64,000 bases of DNA from Poecilobothrus nobilitatus (GCA_947095535.1 OX352772.1:215316222-215380221); one strand, 5' to 3'. Counted from the first letter of the stretch, positions 31,937 through 44,600 are shown. The notes: a model not told the origin generated them from the letters alone. Program-made: numbers and translations.

Positions 31937-34654
31937 TTATTATCTTTCCAGATTTTGTAACATAAGAAAAATAAAATAACATAATATTATGATTTAAAAA
32001 AAAAATATTAGAATAAAAAATGAAAATATTCTACCATATTGTACATTATCGCCTATTTGTTCTGCTATCCTTTTTTTTTCTGTTGTATTCCAAAGCTAAA
32101 TTTAAAATTTTTCGACTTCTCTCCATTAAAAAAATCTAAAAACATGTTTTTTTATTGTGTATAATCAACTGTAAATAATCAAATCTAATCTATTATAATC
32201 AAATGTGATCATTAGTAAATATTTGTATATAATCAAATGTAAATTTTAAATTAATGAAATAGATAAAGCAATATTATTATTAAATAATTAAAATAGCTCA
32301 TTATAATATTTTATTGTTACATAAGTATTAAATAATATGCATGTACTTGTACATAAGTATTAAGTAATATGTATGAACCGACCTAAAAAAATTTCCAGGA
32401 ATTTGAGCTCTATTTTTTTTACACTATTTTATTTTTTTATTTTTAATCACCAAAACGTTTTTTATGCTTTATTCGTTATGATGTTTACTCAGTGTTGTTA
32501 TAGAAACTTTTTTCAAATCGTACACTAAATCGTTTCAAAATCGTATTTATCGTATTTTGTATTTTGCAATGGCTGCCAGTGTTGCCACTTCAAAATTTTC
32601 AATCCGAACAAATTTGATCGTTTGACTGGAAAAATTTTTAAAAAATCTGGTCAACAAATTCAGTCAACAAGATTTTTGTGTAAAATCCTGTCAAAAAACC
32701 GGTCAAATTAAAAACTTTTTTAAGAAAACGGGCTAACCTTTTGTTGCTGTATTTATGAAGTGGTAAAATACTTAAATAAAAGAAAAAATAATTTTAAAAA
32801 TAAACAATATGTATTTTATAAAATAAACAAAAAAAATTACTTCATAAATTCAACAAAAACCTTATTTGATAAATATAATTACACTTTGGGCATTGCAAAA
32901 AATAATTTAACTTGAGCTTGGTAACTTAACTATATAATATACATATATCATTAAATATAGGAACATAATAAACAAAAAAATGATTTCATAAATAGAACAA
33001 CGTACCTTATTTGCGAGAAGGTACGTTCTACATTTGCAGAAGAATGGGACAAGAATAATAAATGAAAACATTTTAACATCAACGGAAATTAAAACTGCCC
33101 ATCATTTCTCTTAATTTTAGAAATTTGCTTCCAAAACTCTTCAACTCAATTTTTTCAAGAGATTCGCCAAATATATTAACAAAATTAAGATTTTTAATTT
33201 CCAGAAATCCTGAATCAATAGTTTGCAAATCTGATGGCGAGACTAGATTTGGAAATAAAAATAGACTAGTACCAACCCTTATTAAAATTTAGAAAATAAA
33301 CTTTCTTTGACATATTAAAATATTGAATTATTGAATATTGATGAAACTTGTATATTATATAGTTGTAACTTGTAACAATATTATTCTAACTACAGATATA
33401 TACATATTTTTTTGGTTTTTGGGTCAAAATCATATTTTTCCTTGTTTTGGGTCAAAATCGTATTTTTTTGTCAAAATAAGACTAAAAATCGTACATCGTA
33501 TTTTCCCTTTGAAATTCGTACAAAATACGATAAATACGACGCTATAACATCACTGTGTTTACTGCTTAAGTATTCAACTAGAAATGAACTCGCACTAAGA
33601 AAAATCGCTTAAAACAACTTCAAAATTTGTTAAAGTCCCGTTACGGAATGTACATATGTACTTATATTAAGTAACATAAGTTATTATCTTATTGGTTTGA
33701 ATAAAAAATGGCAAATATTCTTATGTCTACATAAGAAGCAAACATTTTTTCAATATCTTAAGCACAAATAACTTATGTAGAGTTAAGATCTTCTGACTTT
33801 GCAAGAAAATGTTAAAAATTTTAGAAAAAATTCTTTAACTTGAGGAACTTAAGCTATTATGCCAATTCTTATAACAAACAAATGCAAAACTTAGGAAGAA
33901 TTTCTGAGATAAGATGTTATGCCTTTTGCAAAGTAGCTTCTATATGACATAAGATATTTTGACTCTTTCACATTGTTAACTGTATTTTGTGAACATTTAA
34001 ACGATATATATATAGAAATAAAGAGAAAAAAATAGCTTAACTAAACTATAGTGCAATCAAAACTTTGGCTTCTGTCGACTTAAGCTGATTTACCTTATTG
34101 ACATACTTTTATCCAAATTCGCTTTTTTCTTTACATTTAAACTCAAGTAAAACATAAACAACACAAAAAAAATTGACGATGAAAAAATAAAAAAGAAAAC
34201 AAAAATTAAATATTGAAATTAAATATTGAAAAAATAAAAAAGAAAACAAAAAGAAAAGTTTGGCAGTTTGTTTGCTTCATTACAGAATTAATTACAGACA
34301 TTTTAAAGTAAAAGAATAAAATTATGTATACGGAATGAGATTTTGCTTAAAAAATTAATATTAACAACATACTATTGCTCAATGCTAAGTGCAATCGTAT
34401 TATAACATAACATTATACAATCGTATTACAGAATTGTATTATAACATCATCGAATTCTAATATACTGACATCGTATGTAAACAAAAAATCCATATTACTC
34501 TAAGTAACGTAAATATCTACATACTTTCTTTGTTTTTGTGTTTCATGAAAGAGAAAAATGTATAAACTAAATGTATAAAATTACATATATCTATATTATA
34601 CCTCTACATTTATAGTTTTGTATAGCTAATTAAAATGCAACAACCAAACAAATA
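31937..34654 (+). repeat. Left arm of a large inverted repeat
   Basis: Reverse-complementary to 36,376-38,518 from 'TTATTATCTTTCCAGATTTTGTAAC' outside to 'AAAATGCAACAACCAAACAAATA' inside. After removing the 1,066-bp insertion and its 8-bp duplication the arm is about 1,644 bp, equal to the other arm after the same correction. The arms differ by scattered substitutions (roughly 5% by eye). Weak similarity may extend outward to about 31,922. No open frame of note. Confidence 0.85.
32490..33555. mobile_element. Non-autonomous hAT-type element in the left arm
   Basis: 1,066 bp, absent from the other arm. Ends are CAGTGTTGTTATAG and CTATAACATCACTG, inverted repeats with one mismatch. Subterminal inverted blocks are TCGTATTTATCGTATTTTGTA and its complement. 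Flanked by a perfect 8-bp duplication TGTTTACT (32,482-32,489 and 33,556-33,563). The CAGTG termini and 8-bp duplication are hallmarks of hAT elements. No transposase is encoded. Confidence 0.9.
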
Positions 34655-36375
34655 TATGTCAAGGTAAATTTCATATTTTCATTTTACTCTGTAATAATTC
34701 TATTAAAACATCTGTAATATCTTTATATGAAAATTTTATTTTCCTTATTTAGTTAACTTCTCTACTGTTTTTTTTTTATATTATTATTTTTAGCAAACCA
34801 AAAAGCGAAATGTATAAACTAAACATAGCTAACAATAATTTAGAAGGCCTGGACACTGAAATATTTGTTTGCGTTAGTAAAATACATACAAAAAAATGAG
34901 CGGAAAGCTCAGAAAATGACATTCCTTTAAAAAAAAAATTTGATTTTTTTCTTATTGTTTTTATCCAAAAATATGATTTTTTACGAAAATGCATATTAGG
35001 TTTTCTTTATGAAATACTTGGCAAAAAATGTAGAATTTTAATTTAAATTAAAGTTTGAAATCTCTGCTACCATCTCACAAAATTTCAGGTTTCAGTTCAA
35101 AATTTTTAATATATTTTCCATAAAAAATATAGGAATAGGTTAAAATATATATATATAATTTCCATAAAAAATATAGGAATATAAGCATTTTAACATGACA
35201 GCCATTTTAACACTATCAAAAAAGAATGAGAGTAAAAATTTTTCATAATTTAGTGGATATAACCTGACAATTCCAAAGCTTTACAATAAATTGTGCACAA
35301 ATTTGGTTAGTATATTTGATTTAAAATCAAGTTTTTATAATTTTAATTTAAATAAAAAATAGATAAAATATTATATGAAAAAAAAGTTTGAAATTTTATC
35401 TTTATTCTTGAAAAAAATTAACTTTCTACTCATATTTTTTAATGCTATATTGATAAATTGAAAATCTTGATTACCAAATTCTGGGTAAGCAATTTTGGTT
35501 TTTTAGGATACAGTTAATAAAAAAAAATTAATTGTATAATAGTTATGAGTATAAACTGTAGGTATTTATTTTTAAATTTATATTGGAAAATGATTTTTTA
35601 AAATTTTACTTTAAAGAATTAACTAAATAATATATTTAAAGAATTAAATTATTTAGTTATTAGCATCTTATATTGCTATTTTTAATTAATTTAAATAAGA
35701 TGTTTAAAAAATGTGAAATTCTTGGACTAAACAGTGTTTGTTTTTTTTTTTGCGTTTTTTCGATTTCCAAAAAAAAGCTTTTCAGAACATTATGGATAAG
35801 GGTATTAATATCGGGTTGGCAACCGAAGGCGTATAGTTCCATATGTACATTACATTTTTCGGAATCATGTTTTTCTTTAAATAACCGTCAAAGGCTGCGT
35901 TTGATACCAAATTCCATTCTCAGTATTTTCTGCAATTACCCTGAATGTTTATTTAAAAAGAAAACCGAAACATACGATGATGATTTAATTTTAAACTTTC
36001 AAAATTTAATTTTAAAAATTGAAAAAAAAATATTTAAATGGCTTAAACAAAGTATATAAATGTATAAAACAAAGCTAAAAACAACAATATATTTTTATAT
36101 GTTTTATCTGATAATAATTACTTAATTGTAATTTTTATTTTAGAATAACTATTAATTTAAATATTTAATAGATTTTAAATTTAGAATAACTATTAATAAC
36201 GATCTGATCGTTACCTGATTCACAGGTTTTAAAGAAACAAAAAAATAAAATAAAAGCAAATAATTTCGTTTTTCAATAGCGTGCAATTAAACTCTGATAA
36301 TAATTCTTCCTTTATTTTAAAACAAGCTTTGTCTCTTCTTACACGCTATCCAAATTCAGAGAATGATTGTGAAAG
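34655..36375 (+). other. Spacer between the inverted-repeat arms
   Basis: About 1.72 kb of AT-rich unique sequence separating the arms. It holds one supported coding fragment (THAP-like, 35,673-36,059). The 34,776-34,994 minus-strand frame has no recognisable motif. Nothing else is seen. Confidence 0.6.
35673..36059 (+). pseudogene. THAP-domain fragment
   Basis: The C-terminal half of a THAP zinc-binding DNA-binding domain can be read: 'W.P' then 'SSICTLHFSESCFS' (the C-x2-H pair), 'RLRLIPNSILSIF' (equivalent to the AVPTIF box) and a spaced 'CNYPECLF'. The first two cysteines are not convincingly spaced and the N-terminal part is low-complexity, so the domain is decayed. THAP domains form the DNA-binding part of P-element-type transposases and of host proteins. 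Its place between long inverted repeats suggests an element-encoded origin. No transposase catalytic region follows. Confidence 0.5.
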
Positions 36376-38518
36376 TATTTGTTTGGTTGATGCATTTTAA
36401 TTAGCTATACAAAACTATAAATGAAGAGGTATAATATAGATATATATAATTTTATATATTTAGTTTATATATTTTTCTCTTTCATGAAACACACAACAAA
36501 GAAACGGTAATCCTTTTGAAATTTTTGTTTGTTGTATTAGATATATGTATGTAGATATTTACGTTACTTAGAGTAATGGATTTTTTGTTTACATACGATC
36601 TAGACTCACATCAATTATCAGGCCATGAAGTGCAGAGAGTAAAAGCTTAATAAGGGGCCAGCTTTTAACAAATTTACACGGAGTCTTATGGAAAAAAATA
36701 GGGGGCCGACTATAAATCTTGAAATAACACAAAAACCATTTACTTTATTCAATTTGGTCCAAAGAAAAAATTAAAGTCGCATCTTTTTTACATAATTCAT
36801 TAAAGAAAGATATTTTAAAATATAATATTTTCATAAATATGCATTTAAAAAATTGTCTTCCTTTAAATTTTTTATTTTAAAAGCTTCTTAAAATAAATTG
36901 CCTCAATATCGTAATAGTATACGTCGAGCTACTTTCATACTTTAAAATTTCGTACACGTTTATATGACTATAATCGAGACTCACATCAATTATTAAATTA
37001 TTCATACGCGCAATACGTGAGAATCGATTGGAATTCTCTCACAACTACATTCATGTGTTTTCAGTTCTTGGCCTGTTTACTTAGGTCTTGCATACGATGT
37101 AAGTATATTAGAATTCGATGATGTTATAATACAATTCTGTAATACGATTGTATAATGTTATGTTATAATACGATTGCAGTTAGCATTTATCAATAGTATG
37201 TTGTTAACATTCTTTTTTTAAGCAAAATCTCATTCCGTATACATAATTTTATTCTTTTACTTTAAAATGTCTGTAATTAAAATTCTGTAATGAAGCAAAC
37301 AAACTGACAAACTTTTCTTTTTGTTTTCTTTTTTATTTTTTCAATATTTAATTTTTGTTTTCTTTTTTATTTTGTCATCGTCAATTTTTTTTGTGTTGTT
37401 TATGTTTTACTTGAGTTTAAATGTAAAGAAAAAAGCGAATTTGGCTAAAATTATGTCAATAAGGCAAATCAGCTTAAGTCGACAGAAGCCAAAATTGTGA
37501 TTGTACTATAGTTTAGTTAAGCTACATTTTCTCGTTATTTCTATATATATATCGTTTAAATATTCACAAAATACAGTTAACAATGTGAAAGAGTCACAAT
37601 ATCTTTTGTCATATAGAAGCTACTTTGCAAAAGGCATAACATCTTATCTCAGAAACTCTTCTTAAGTTTTGGATTTGTTTGTTATAAGAATTGGCATAAT
37701 AGCTTAAGTTCCTCAAGTTAAAGATTTTTTTCTAAAATTTTTAACATTTTCTTACAAAGTCAGAAGATCTTAACTCTACATAAGTTATTTGTGCTTAAGA
37801 TATTGAAAAAATGTTTGCTTCTTATGTAGACATAAGAATATTTGCCATTTTTTATTCAAACCAATAAGATAATAACTTATATTACCTAATATAAGTATGC
37901 ACATTCCGTAACGGGACTTTAACGAATTTTGAAGTTGTTTTTCTTAGTGCGAGTTCAGTTCTAGTTGAATACTTAAGCAGGAAACATTCTAACGAATAAA
38001 GCATAAAAAACGTTTTGGTGATTAAAAATAAAAAAATAAAAATAGTGTAATAGCTCAAATTCCTGGAAATTTTTTTAGGTAGGTTCATACATATTACTTA
38101 ATACTTATGTACAAGTACATGCATATTATTTAATACTTATGTAACAATAAAATATTATAATGAGCTATTTTAATTATTTAATAATAATATTGCTTTATCT
38201 ATTTCATTAATTTAAAATTTACATTTGGTTATACACAATATATTTGATTACATTTGATTATAAAAGATTAGATTTGATTATTTACAGTTGATTATACATA
38301 ATCAAATAACATGTTTTTAGATTTTTTTAATGGAGAGAAGTCGAAAAATTTTAAATTTAGCTTTGGAATACAACAAAACAAAAAGGATAGCAGAAGGAAT
38401 AGGCGATAATGTACAATATGGTAGAATATTTTCATTTTTTATTCTAATATTTTTTTTTTAAATCATAATATTATGCTATTTTATTTTTCTTATGTTACAA
38501 AATCTGGAAAGATAATAA
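36376..38518 (-). repeat. Right arm of a large inverted repeat
   Basis: Inverted copy of 31,937-34,654. It lacks the hAT-type insertion and instead carries its own 491-bp insertion at 36,600-37,090. Corrected length is about 1,644 bp. The outer end abuts the start of a decayed transposase gene. Similarity may continue weakly to about 38,548. Confidence 0.85.
36600..37090. mobile_element. Small insertion with 8-bp target duplication in the right arm
   Basis: 491 bp absent from the left arm and flanked by a perfect 8-bp duplication CATACGAT (36,592-36,599 and 37,091-37,098). Ends show a discontinuous inverted repeat: CTAGAC...CAGGCCATGAAGTG against the complement of the other end, CAAGAC...CAGGCCAAGAACTG. 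The terminal motif 'GAGACTCACATCAATTAT' recurs internally near 36,974. An 8-bp duplication fits hAT- or P-type elements; the family is not identified. Confidence 0.75.
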
Positions 38519-38529
38519 ACCATTGAAAA

Positions 38530-40690
38530 ATTGTCGAATAAAATAAATGTAAAGAGAAAATTTCTTTAGAAGATCAAAAGAAAATGGTTGATCAAATGTT
38601 TGGCTCTTGTATCTTATAGTTTAAGACATTCTTATGCATGTGTATTAATTGATGTTTATGATAAAAAATATGAAAGCAAAGAAAAGAGTTCCCTTAAACG
38701 TAGAAAAAGAATGACATCTAATCGTTATTATCTGCAAATAACGGATTTTCCAATTTGAGTGGTATGATTTCTAAGTGACGTTTCGGCCATTTATAGTATG
38801 TCATGATCTTTCATTTTTTTTAATGTTATCAGTAATGTTTGCAATTTCTTCATGGAGGGATATACGCAAGAACAACGCTTACAAATTAATCAATTTTATT
38901 ATCAAAATAATCGTTTTCCAATTGCAACTTTTCGTACGCTCACTTTCATCTGAGTGGTGCAGTAAATAACCAAAACTGTCGATTCTGATGCGAAGGAAAT
39001 CCACAAATTATTCATGAACCTAAATTGACAGTTTGGTGTGGTTTTTGGTCTGGTGGAATCATCGATCCGTAGTTATTTCGAAATGAAGCTGGTAATACCG
39101 TTACCGTCAATGGAGAGCGGTATAGATCGATGATAGCCAACTTTTTATGGCCGAAATTGGAAGAAGTTGATCTTCACAACATCTGGTTCGAACAAGACGA
39201 GGCTATGTGCCAGACAGCACGTGCAACAACCGAATTATTGCGCGAAAAGTTTGGAGATTCTATTATTTCAAGAAATTGTGACATTGAATGGCCTTCAAGA
39301 AGTTGTGATTTAACACAAAAATTTATAAAAACTGTAGTAAAGAAAAAGCTTGAATCACCTGGATTTATAACTTCAGGCGATAGACGTGGTCATCATCTAC
39401 CATCAAATAAAATCCATGAAGAAATTAAAGTAGAATTTATTAAATTTATTGAAGCTTTCCTGCATGCGAGCTACACTACAATAGACGTGATACGTCTAAA
39501 AAATATTTAGATAGTGGTTTGTCAATTGCTCAATTATAGACTCTATTGTGAAAAATATGAAAAACCAATGTCAGTTCCAAAATTTGCAGAAATTTTTCAA
39601 ACATTAAATTTGTCTTTTAGAAAACCAAAAGTGGGTACTTGCCACAAATGTGATGTTTTCAAAATGATGATAGAAATATCTAATGAAATTGAAAAGTTAC
39701 ACTATATAGCTAAGCATGAAAAACATTTAATTGAAGCAGAAAATGCTCATAATAGTAAAAAAATAGATAAAGAGTAAAGTTATAAATTATAGTTATATAT
39801 ATATAGTTATAATAAAAGACGATGAAAACTTTCGCATTCGATCTGCAACAATGCTTACCAACACCGTACTTAAACTCATCAGTAACATTTTACAAACGGC
39901 CACTATCGATTTTTAATGTTACTGTTCAGGACCTCAATTCCGGCCAACCATTTTGCTGCATGTGGCATGAGGCTATAGCTCGTCGAGCATGTAACGACAT
40001 TGCCTCTTGTCTTTTACACCATTTTAAAATTTACCAAGTAATATAAATCACGTTGTGTTTTATAGCGATGGTTGAATTGGCCAGAATAAAAATAGTTTAC
40101 TTGCAACTATGTTCATAATATTTGTCAATGATGACACTTCACAAATTCAAAACATGGACCATAAATTTTTAACCTCTGGCCACACACACAGTGCATGCAG
40201 TTATAGAGAGGAAGAAAAAGAAAACGTCTACACATATTCATCATCCAAGAAACTGGTATCAGTTCAATAGATTAGCTGGAGTAAAAATAACCTTTATTGT
40301 TAAAGAAATGGCGCAAAATGATTTTTTTGACTTCGCGTCGTACGCCAAACAGAAATTCACTTGGAGAAAAGTAGGTGATGATGGCAAAGCATTTTCTTGG
40401 CATGAAGTTAAATGGTTACGATATACCAAAAATGTTGGTTATATATATTTAAAAAGATCCTTGGATGAAGAGGAACAATTTTCCAAACTAAAACTAGCAT
40501 GTCGAGAAGCTAATAGTATTTCTACTCACGACGTGGAAAAAGCATATATACAGGATGCACCAATTATCATAAAAAAAAAGAAAAACTTCTTGATATGCTT
40601 CCTTTAGTTGATCAGTGTTATCACACATTTTATCAAAACTTATCCACCGAAGACATGTTCGACTATCATCCAGATTTAACAGAAACATAA
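38530..40690 (+). pseudogene. DNA-transposon-like protein gene (DUF7869-type by recall), decayed
   Basis: Readable in pieces: N-terminal 'CKRKFSLEDQKKMVDQMFG'-like region (38,549-38,750, after frame changes), 'KRRKRMTSNRYYLQIT', an interruption by a mariner remnant, then 'SGDRRGHHLPSNKI', 'LYCEKYEKPMSVPKF', 'PKVGTCHKCDVFKM', 'FAFDLQQCLPTP' with 'FYKRPLSIFNVTV', 'VVFYSDG' then a stop, 'GQNKN', 'FLTSGHTHSACS', 'HIHHPRNWYQ' and 'QCYHTFYQNLSTEDMF'. These ordered motifs belong to an abundant arthropod repeat-encoded family. Conserved acidic positions in FDLQ and YSD suggest a DDE transposase (inference). Multiple stops and frame changes. The gene ends where the duplicated segment begins. Confidence 0.65.
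38850..39313 (+). mobile_element. Mariner-type transposon remnant with internal deletion
   Basis: N-terminal helix-turn-helix residues 'YTQEQRLQINQFYYQ' and 'ATFRTL' are joined directly to a late catalytic-domain segment 'SGAVNNQNCRFW', 'LTVWCGFWSGGIIDP' (stop inside), 'NEAGNTVTVNGERYRSMIANFLWP', 'DLHNIWFEQDEA..QTA' (second catalytic D), 'NCDIEWPSRSCDLT'. The 5' catalytic part and everything after the third acidic region are gone. It lies inside the other transposase gene. Terminal repeats and a TA duplication were not located. Confidence 0.7.
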
Positions 40691-41649
40691 GAATAATATC
40701 TAATTTTTAATTTAACATTTTTTCTAATCATTTCATAATTATTAACATTTTAGGTACATATTGTTTTAACCATAATTGGTCCAATTAATTTTTATTTTAT
40801 TTTAGTTATTTTTGTTTTAGTTTTTATTTGTTATATTTTTTTATTTAATTCGTAATTTAAGGATTGAATTACTTAATGAATTTATTTGGTTTAGTTAAAA
40901 TAATAAAACTAAGTGATAAAAGAATTCATAAAATTATCCTATGTGTTTCATTAATTTTTTTTCGTAAACAGCAAATAATATTAATTAAACATAAGAGGCG
41001 TAGTAAGACCAAAAATATTTTGCCAAAACAACTTAAGTTACATATAAGTTGTGTAAATTACCGTAAAGTGACTTTGGTAAAAAGACTTATGTTGAAAAAT
41101 TATTTCTGTAAGATAAAACCATCGTATCTATGTGGGATTTTACATAGTAAAATTTAGAGCAAAGCTCCTTCTTTTGTAAAATTTTCATAACAAAATATAG
41201 AGCAGATTTTTTCACAGATCAAATAAAAGTTTATAATCATCATATCTCAGAATGACAAAATTTGACATAAGTGGTTTTGCCTTATTGACACAGATTATGT
41301 ACATACATATGTATGCATGTGAATATTTTTTTTTTAATCGTTCGACTTTTTATGATTTATAGATTACAATATATTATGCTTAATGCTTGATTACATGTAC
41401 ATATGTATGTATGTATACCTATTTAAATTGAAATTATGCGTTTCATTTGAAACTAAAAAGTATGAAATAAAATAATGTAAAAGTTTTTTAAATAATAGGT
41501 GCATAAAAATATTAAATTTTATAACAGACTTTTTTTAAAACAAAAAAAATCGACCGATTTAAAATAACTGCATTTGTGTGCCAATTTTTTTCAAGGCATA
41601 TAGATATGTATGTATATATATTTTAAAAAAAATTTTAGAATTCAAAAAA
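40691..41649. repeat. Right copy of the segment-start sequence, no gene
   Basis: 40,697-40,840 and 41,345-41,649 match window positions 1-448. The intervening 500 bp has no counterpart in the left copy. That extra stretch contains a K/I-rich open frame (40,864-41,157) without a recognisable motif. Confidence 0.65.
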
Positions 41650-42518
41650 ATTCCAATTCATCGAATCCATCTCAGGAACATATAGAAAACATGCCAGAAC
41701 CCCATTGTACTAAATTTAAATGTTCTACTTTTGATGGTTTTGGAGATATGCTCATTGCTCTTGTGCTCTTCCGGAAGTTTCCAAAATACGAACTCATGGT
41801 TCAAATTCTTTCAAATGTCAGTTTCGAATTTTACAGAAAAGAATACATAACAGAACACCTTTGTACTAAAAATAAAAGTTCTATCTTTGTTGGTTGTGGA
41901 GATATACTCGTTTGCTCTGGGGCTCGTCCGGAAGCTTCCACAATCCAAACGCATGGACCAAATCCTCTTAAATTTCAGAGACATAAATCAAACGGGAAGG
42001 AACATCATTGTAAAAATGTTAAAGGTTCTATCCATGTTGGTTTTGGAGATAATCTCGTTTGCTCTGGGGCTCGTTCGGAAGCTGCCAAAATCCGAACCCA
42101 TGAACCAAATCCTCTTAAATTTCAGAAACATAAATAGAACGGGAAGGAACATCATTGCACAAAATTTAAAGGTTCTATCTTTGTTGGTTTTGGAGATAAT
42201 CTCGTTTGCTCTGGTATCATTCGGAAGCATGGACCGATTTTGTCCAGATGTCCAGAACCCATGGACCGATTTTTGTCCGAACTTAGCCTTCCTTTCGTAA
42301 TTAGTAACCTACTATATAAATTTCATCAAGATAGCTTTATTAGTTTTTGAATTGTCGTGCAAACGGACGGACGGACATTGTTAAAACGACTGAGGAGGTG
42401 ATCCTGATTCAGAATATATATACATGTCCATATCTAACTCGCTTTCTTTTGGTGGTTTTGGTGGTTACAAACACCATACCAAAGTTAATATACCCTATAC
42501 TTTAGGTGTAGGGTATAA
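41650..42518 (+). mobile_element. Helentron-like/mini-me-type element, copy C
   Basis: Short member with about four 147-bp-type units (motif near 41,733, 41,896, 42,043, 42,193). It then has the GGAC microsatellite, the core, (TA)n and the terminal hairpin (42,490-42,518). The left truncation point is the same as copy A, since both are parts of one duplicated segment. The lower unit number relative to copies A and B shows array contraction or expansion after duplication. Confidence 0.7.
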
Positions 42519-43291
42519 TAACATTATGTATACATACTATGAATACAGAATGAGAATTCGCCTATAAATTTTTGAAATGAGAATTCACTTAAAAAAAGAG
42601 AATATTATATGTACATATTAACATATACTAAATTGTTAATATTGCTATCGTATTATAACAATACAGAATTAATTTACAGAAATTGGTTTAGAAAAAAACG
42701 TACATATATTGTTATACGGAAATATAGTATCTTATCTACGTATCTACATACTGAATTAGGGAATCAAACAAATTTAATTAAAAGAGCTATAACTAGAAAA
42801 TCATTGGTCCGATTTATATGGCTAATATCTTATTAGATTAATAAAAAAAAATTTTAACAAAGTTTATACTTTGTTAATTTATGATGTTTCGTGTTAGAAG
42901 ATATGTTACTAAAAACTTAAAAAACAATATAATTTAATAGATACTTATTTCACGAGTAATCAATTTTTTATTATTATTATTATTCTTTATTAGTGCTACT
43001 TTCAGTCATTTTTACAGTTTATAAGATAATTAAAATAAACTTAACATAACTCAGGGAAAAAGCCTTGTGAAAAGATTTTTCTATCATAATAATATAATAT
43101 TATTGTATCAATTTCCACTAGACATAAAAAATCCTTATTTTTTCAAATATTATCCTTAAAGCTAATAATATTGCTAATTAATTTACTTTTCAGTCTCAAC
43201 TAAACTCGCATAGTAAGTGGTAGTTTCAAAGGAAAGAGATAAGTGTTTGATTATAATTTAATTAAAAAAAAAAAAGTTCTGTATCTTTTAT
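42519..43291. other. No gene; duplicated spacer
   Basis: Matches 5,176-5,948 and, in part, 1,705-2,365. AT-rich, with a (TTA)n run near 42,968. A plus-strand frame at 42,609-42,836 is low-complexity and broken in the other copies, so it is not called. Confidence 0.6.
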
Positions 43292-44600
43292 TATATCCGT
43301 ACGATAGGATCGGGTATAATAAAATTACTCCTCCGTTTGTAACACCTCGAAATAAGCGAGCTAGATATACCTTCAAAGGTATGGATCGGATCAGAAAAAA
43401 ATTCTAAGACTTTTGAGCCATGTCCGTTCGTCCGTCCGCCCGTCAGCACGCTAACTCAAAAACTAAGAAAGCTAGAATCTTGAAATTTACATAAAATATT
43501 CTGGGAGTAATTTGTAGGTTTCCCATTTTTTTTTGTTGAGTTTGGACCAAAACTTCGGGTAGCTCTCGAACACCTAACTTTTAGATCCCCACATTTTTTT
43601 TGAAATAGAGCTATGAAATTTCAATTGCTGATAGATCTCACAAAAATATCTTATTTTTTTAACTTTTTTATTTTTAATAACTTTTTTTTGTAGCCCCACC
43701 CGTTACGGAGCTACAGCTCCCCAAAGGTTCAAAAAAGCTCTATATTTAAATTGTTATAGTACAAGTTGTATAAGGTGTATCTTCATTTTGAAAACGCCAA
43801 ACGATTATTACTTTCATTAGCTTTAAAAGTATATATACAATAAATATATATTTGTGGCATACGGTGTCTTAATTTACCGTTATGCGAAACTCAAATTTTG
43901 CAAAATCCTTTAACGCTTCTATCTTCTAAACGATTAAAGTTGGAAACTTGAAATTTTGACAGAAGTTAGATCTTTAAAAATAAGTATGAGTCATTTCAGA
44001 AGTTTTTTTTGTATCACTGTCCATTTAGGAGCTGTAAGGGGTCATAAACTGAAAATTTCCTATTTTTAAGCACCTGTAACTTGAACACATGTTAAAATTT
44101 TTTTGAAGTAATACATAAAAATTAAAGCTTCAACATTCTACTCTTATTTCTGTGGACAACTTTTTTTAATAATATAGGGTTACTTTATAATTGACGAAAG
44201 TGTTACTTGATTTTTTCAAATTTTCTAACAAATTTGTTTAACGAATTTTTTCCATTTTGTTTTACTCGATGATTTGAAATTGTTGAGGATATAATGCGTA
44301 GTACAAAAAAATGTAAATAAATAAACAACATAAGGGTTGCTTGAAGAATTTTTATTTATATGATATTGATATATATACATACTTATATAATATCATGTTT
44401 ATTTACATATCGTTTATGTCACTAGTGAATGAATGATAAGAGTATAGATGTATATTATATAGCGCCGTATTTACATACATATATGTATTTTATTGTACTT
44501 ATAAGAAATTATTTTGTCAATGGAATATTTAAATATAATATAATATAATATTTAAAATTATATTTACTATTTTGTACTAAGTAAATTTAATATACATTTC
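43292..44600 (+). repeat. Second hairpin/GTCC repeat family, copy 3
   Basis: Hairpin at 43,292-43,318 with one arm mutated (TATATCC), the GTCC run near 43,425-43,443, and 'CTAACTCAAAAACTAAGAAAGC'. It corresponds to the single block of the right segmental copy. Non-coding. Confidence 0.55.

Noticed and set aside
31937..38518. Inverted repeat as a library or assembly hairpin artefact
   Set aside because: Each arm has its own clean insertion with a target duplication, and the arms differ by scattered substitutions, so they are distinct DNA.
40864..41157. 97-codon K/I-rich frame
   Set aside because: AT-rich composition alone can keep it open; no recognisable domain, and it is absent in the left segment.
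42609..42836. 75-codon frame in the duplicated spacer
   Set aside because: Not kept open in the two paralogous copies at 1.7 and 5.3 kb.
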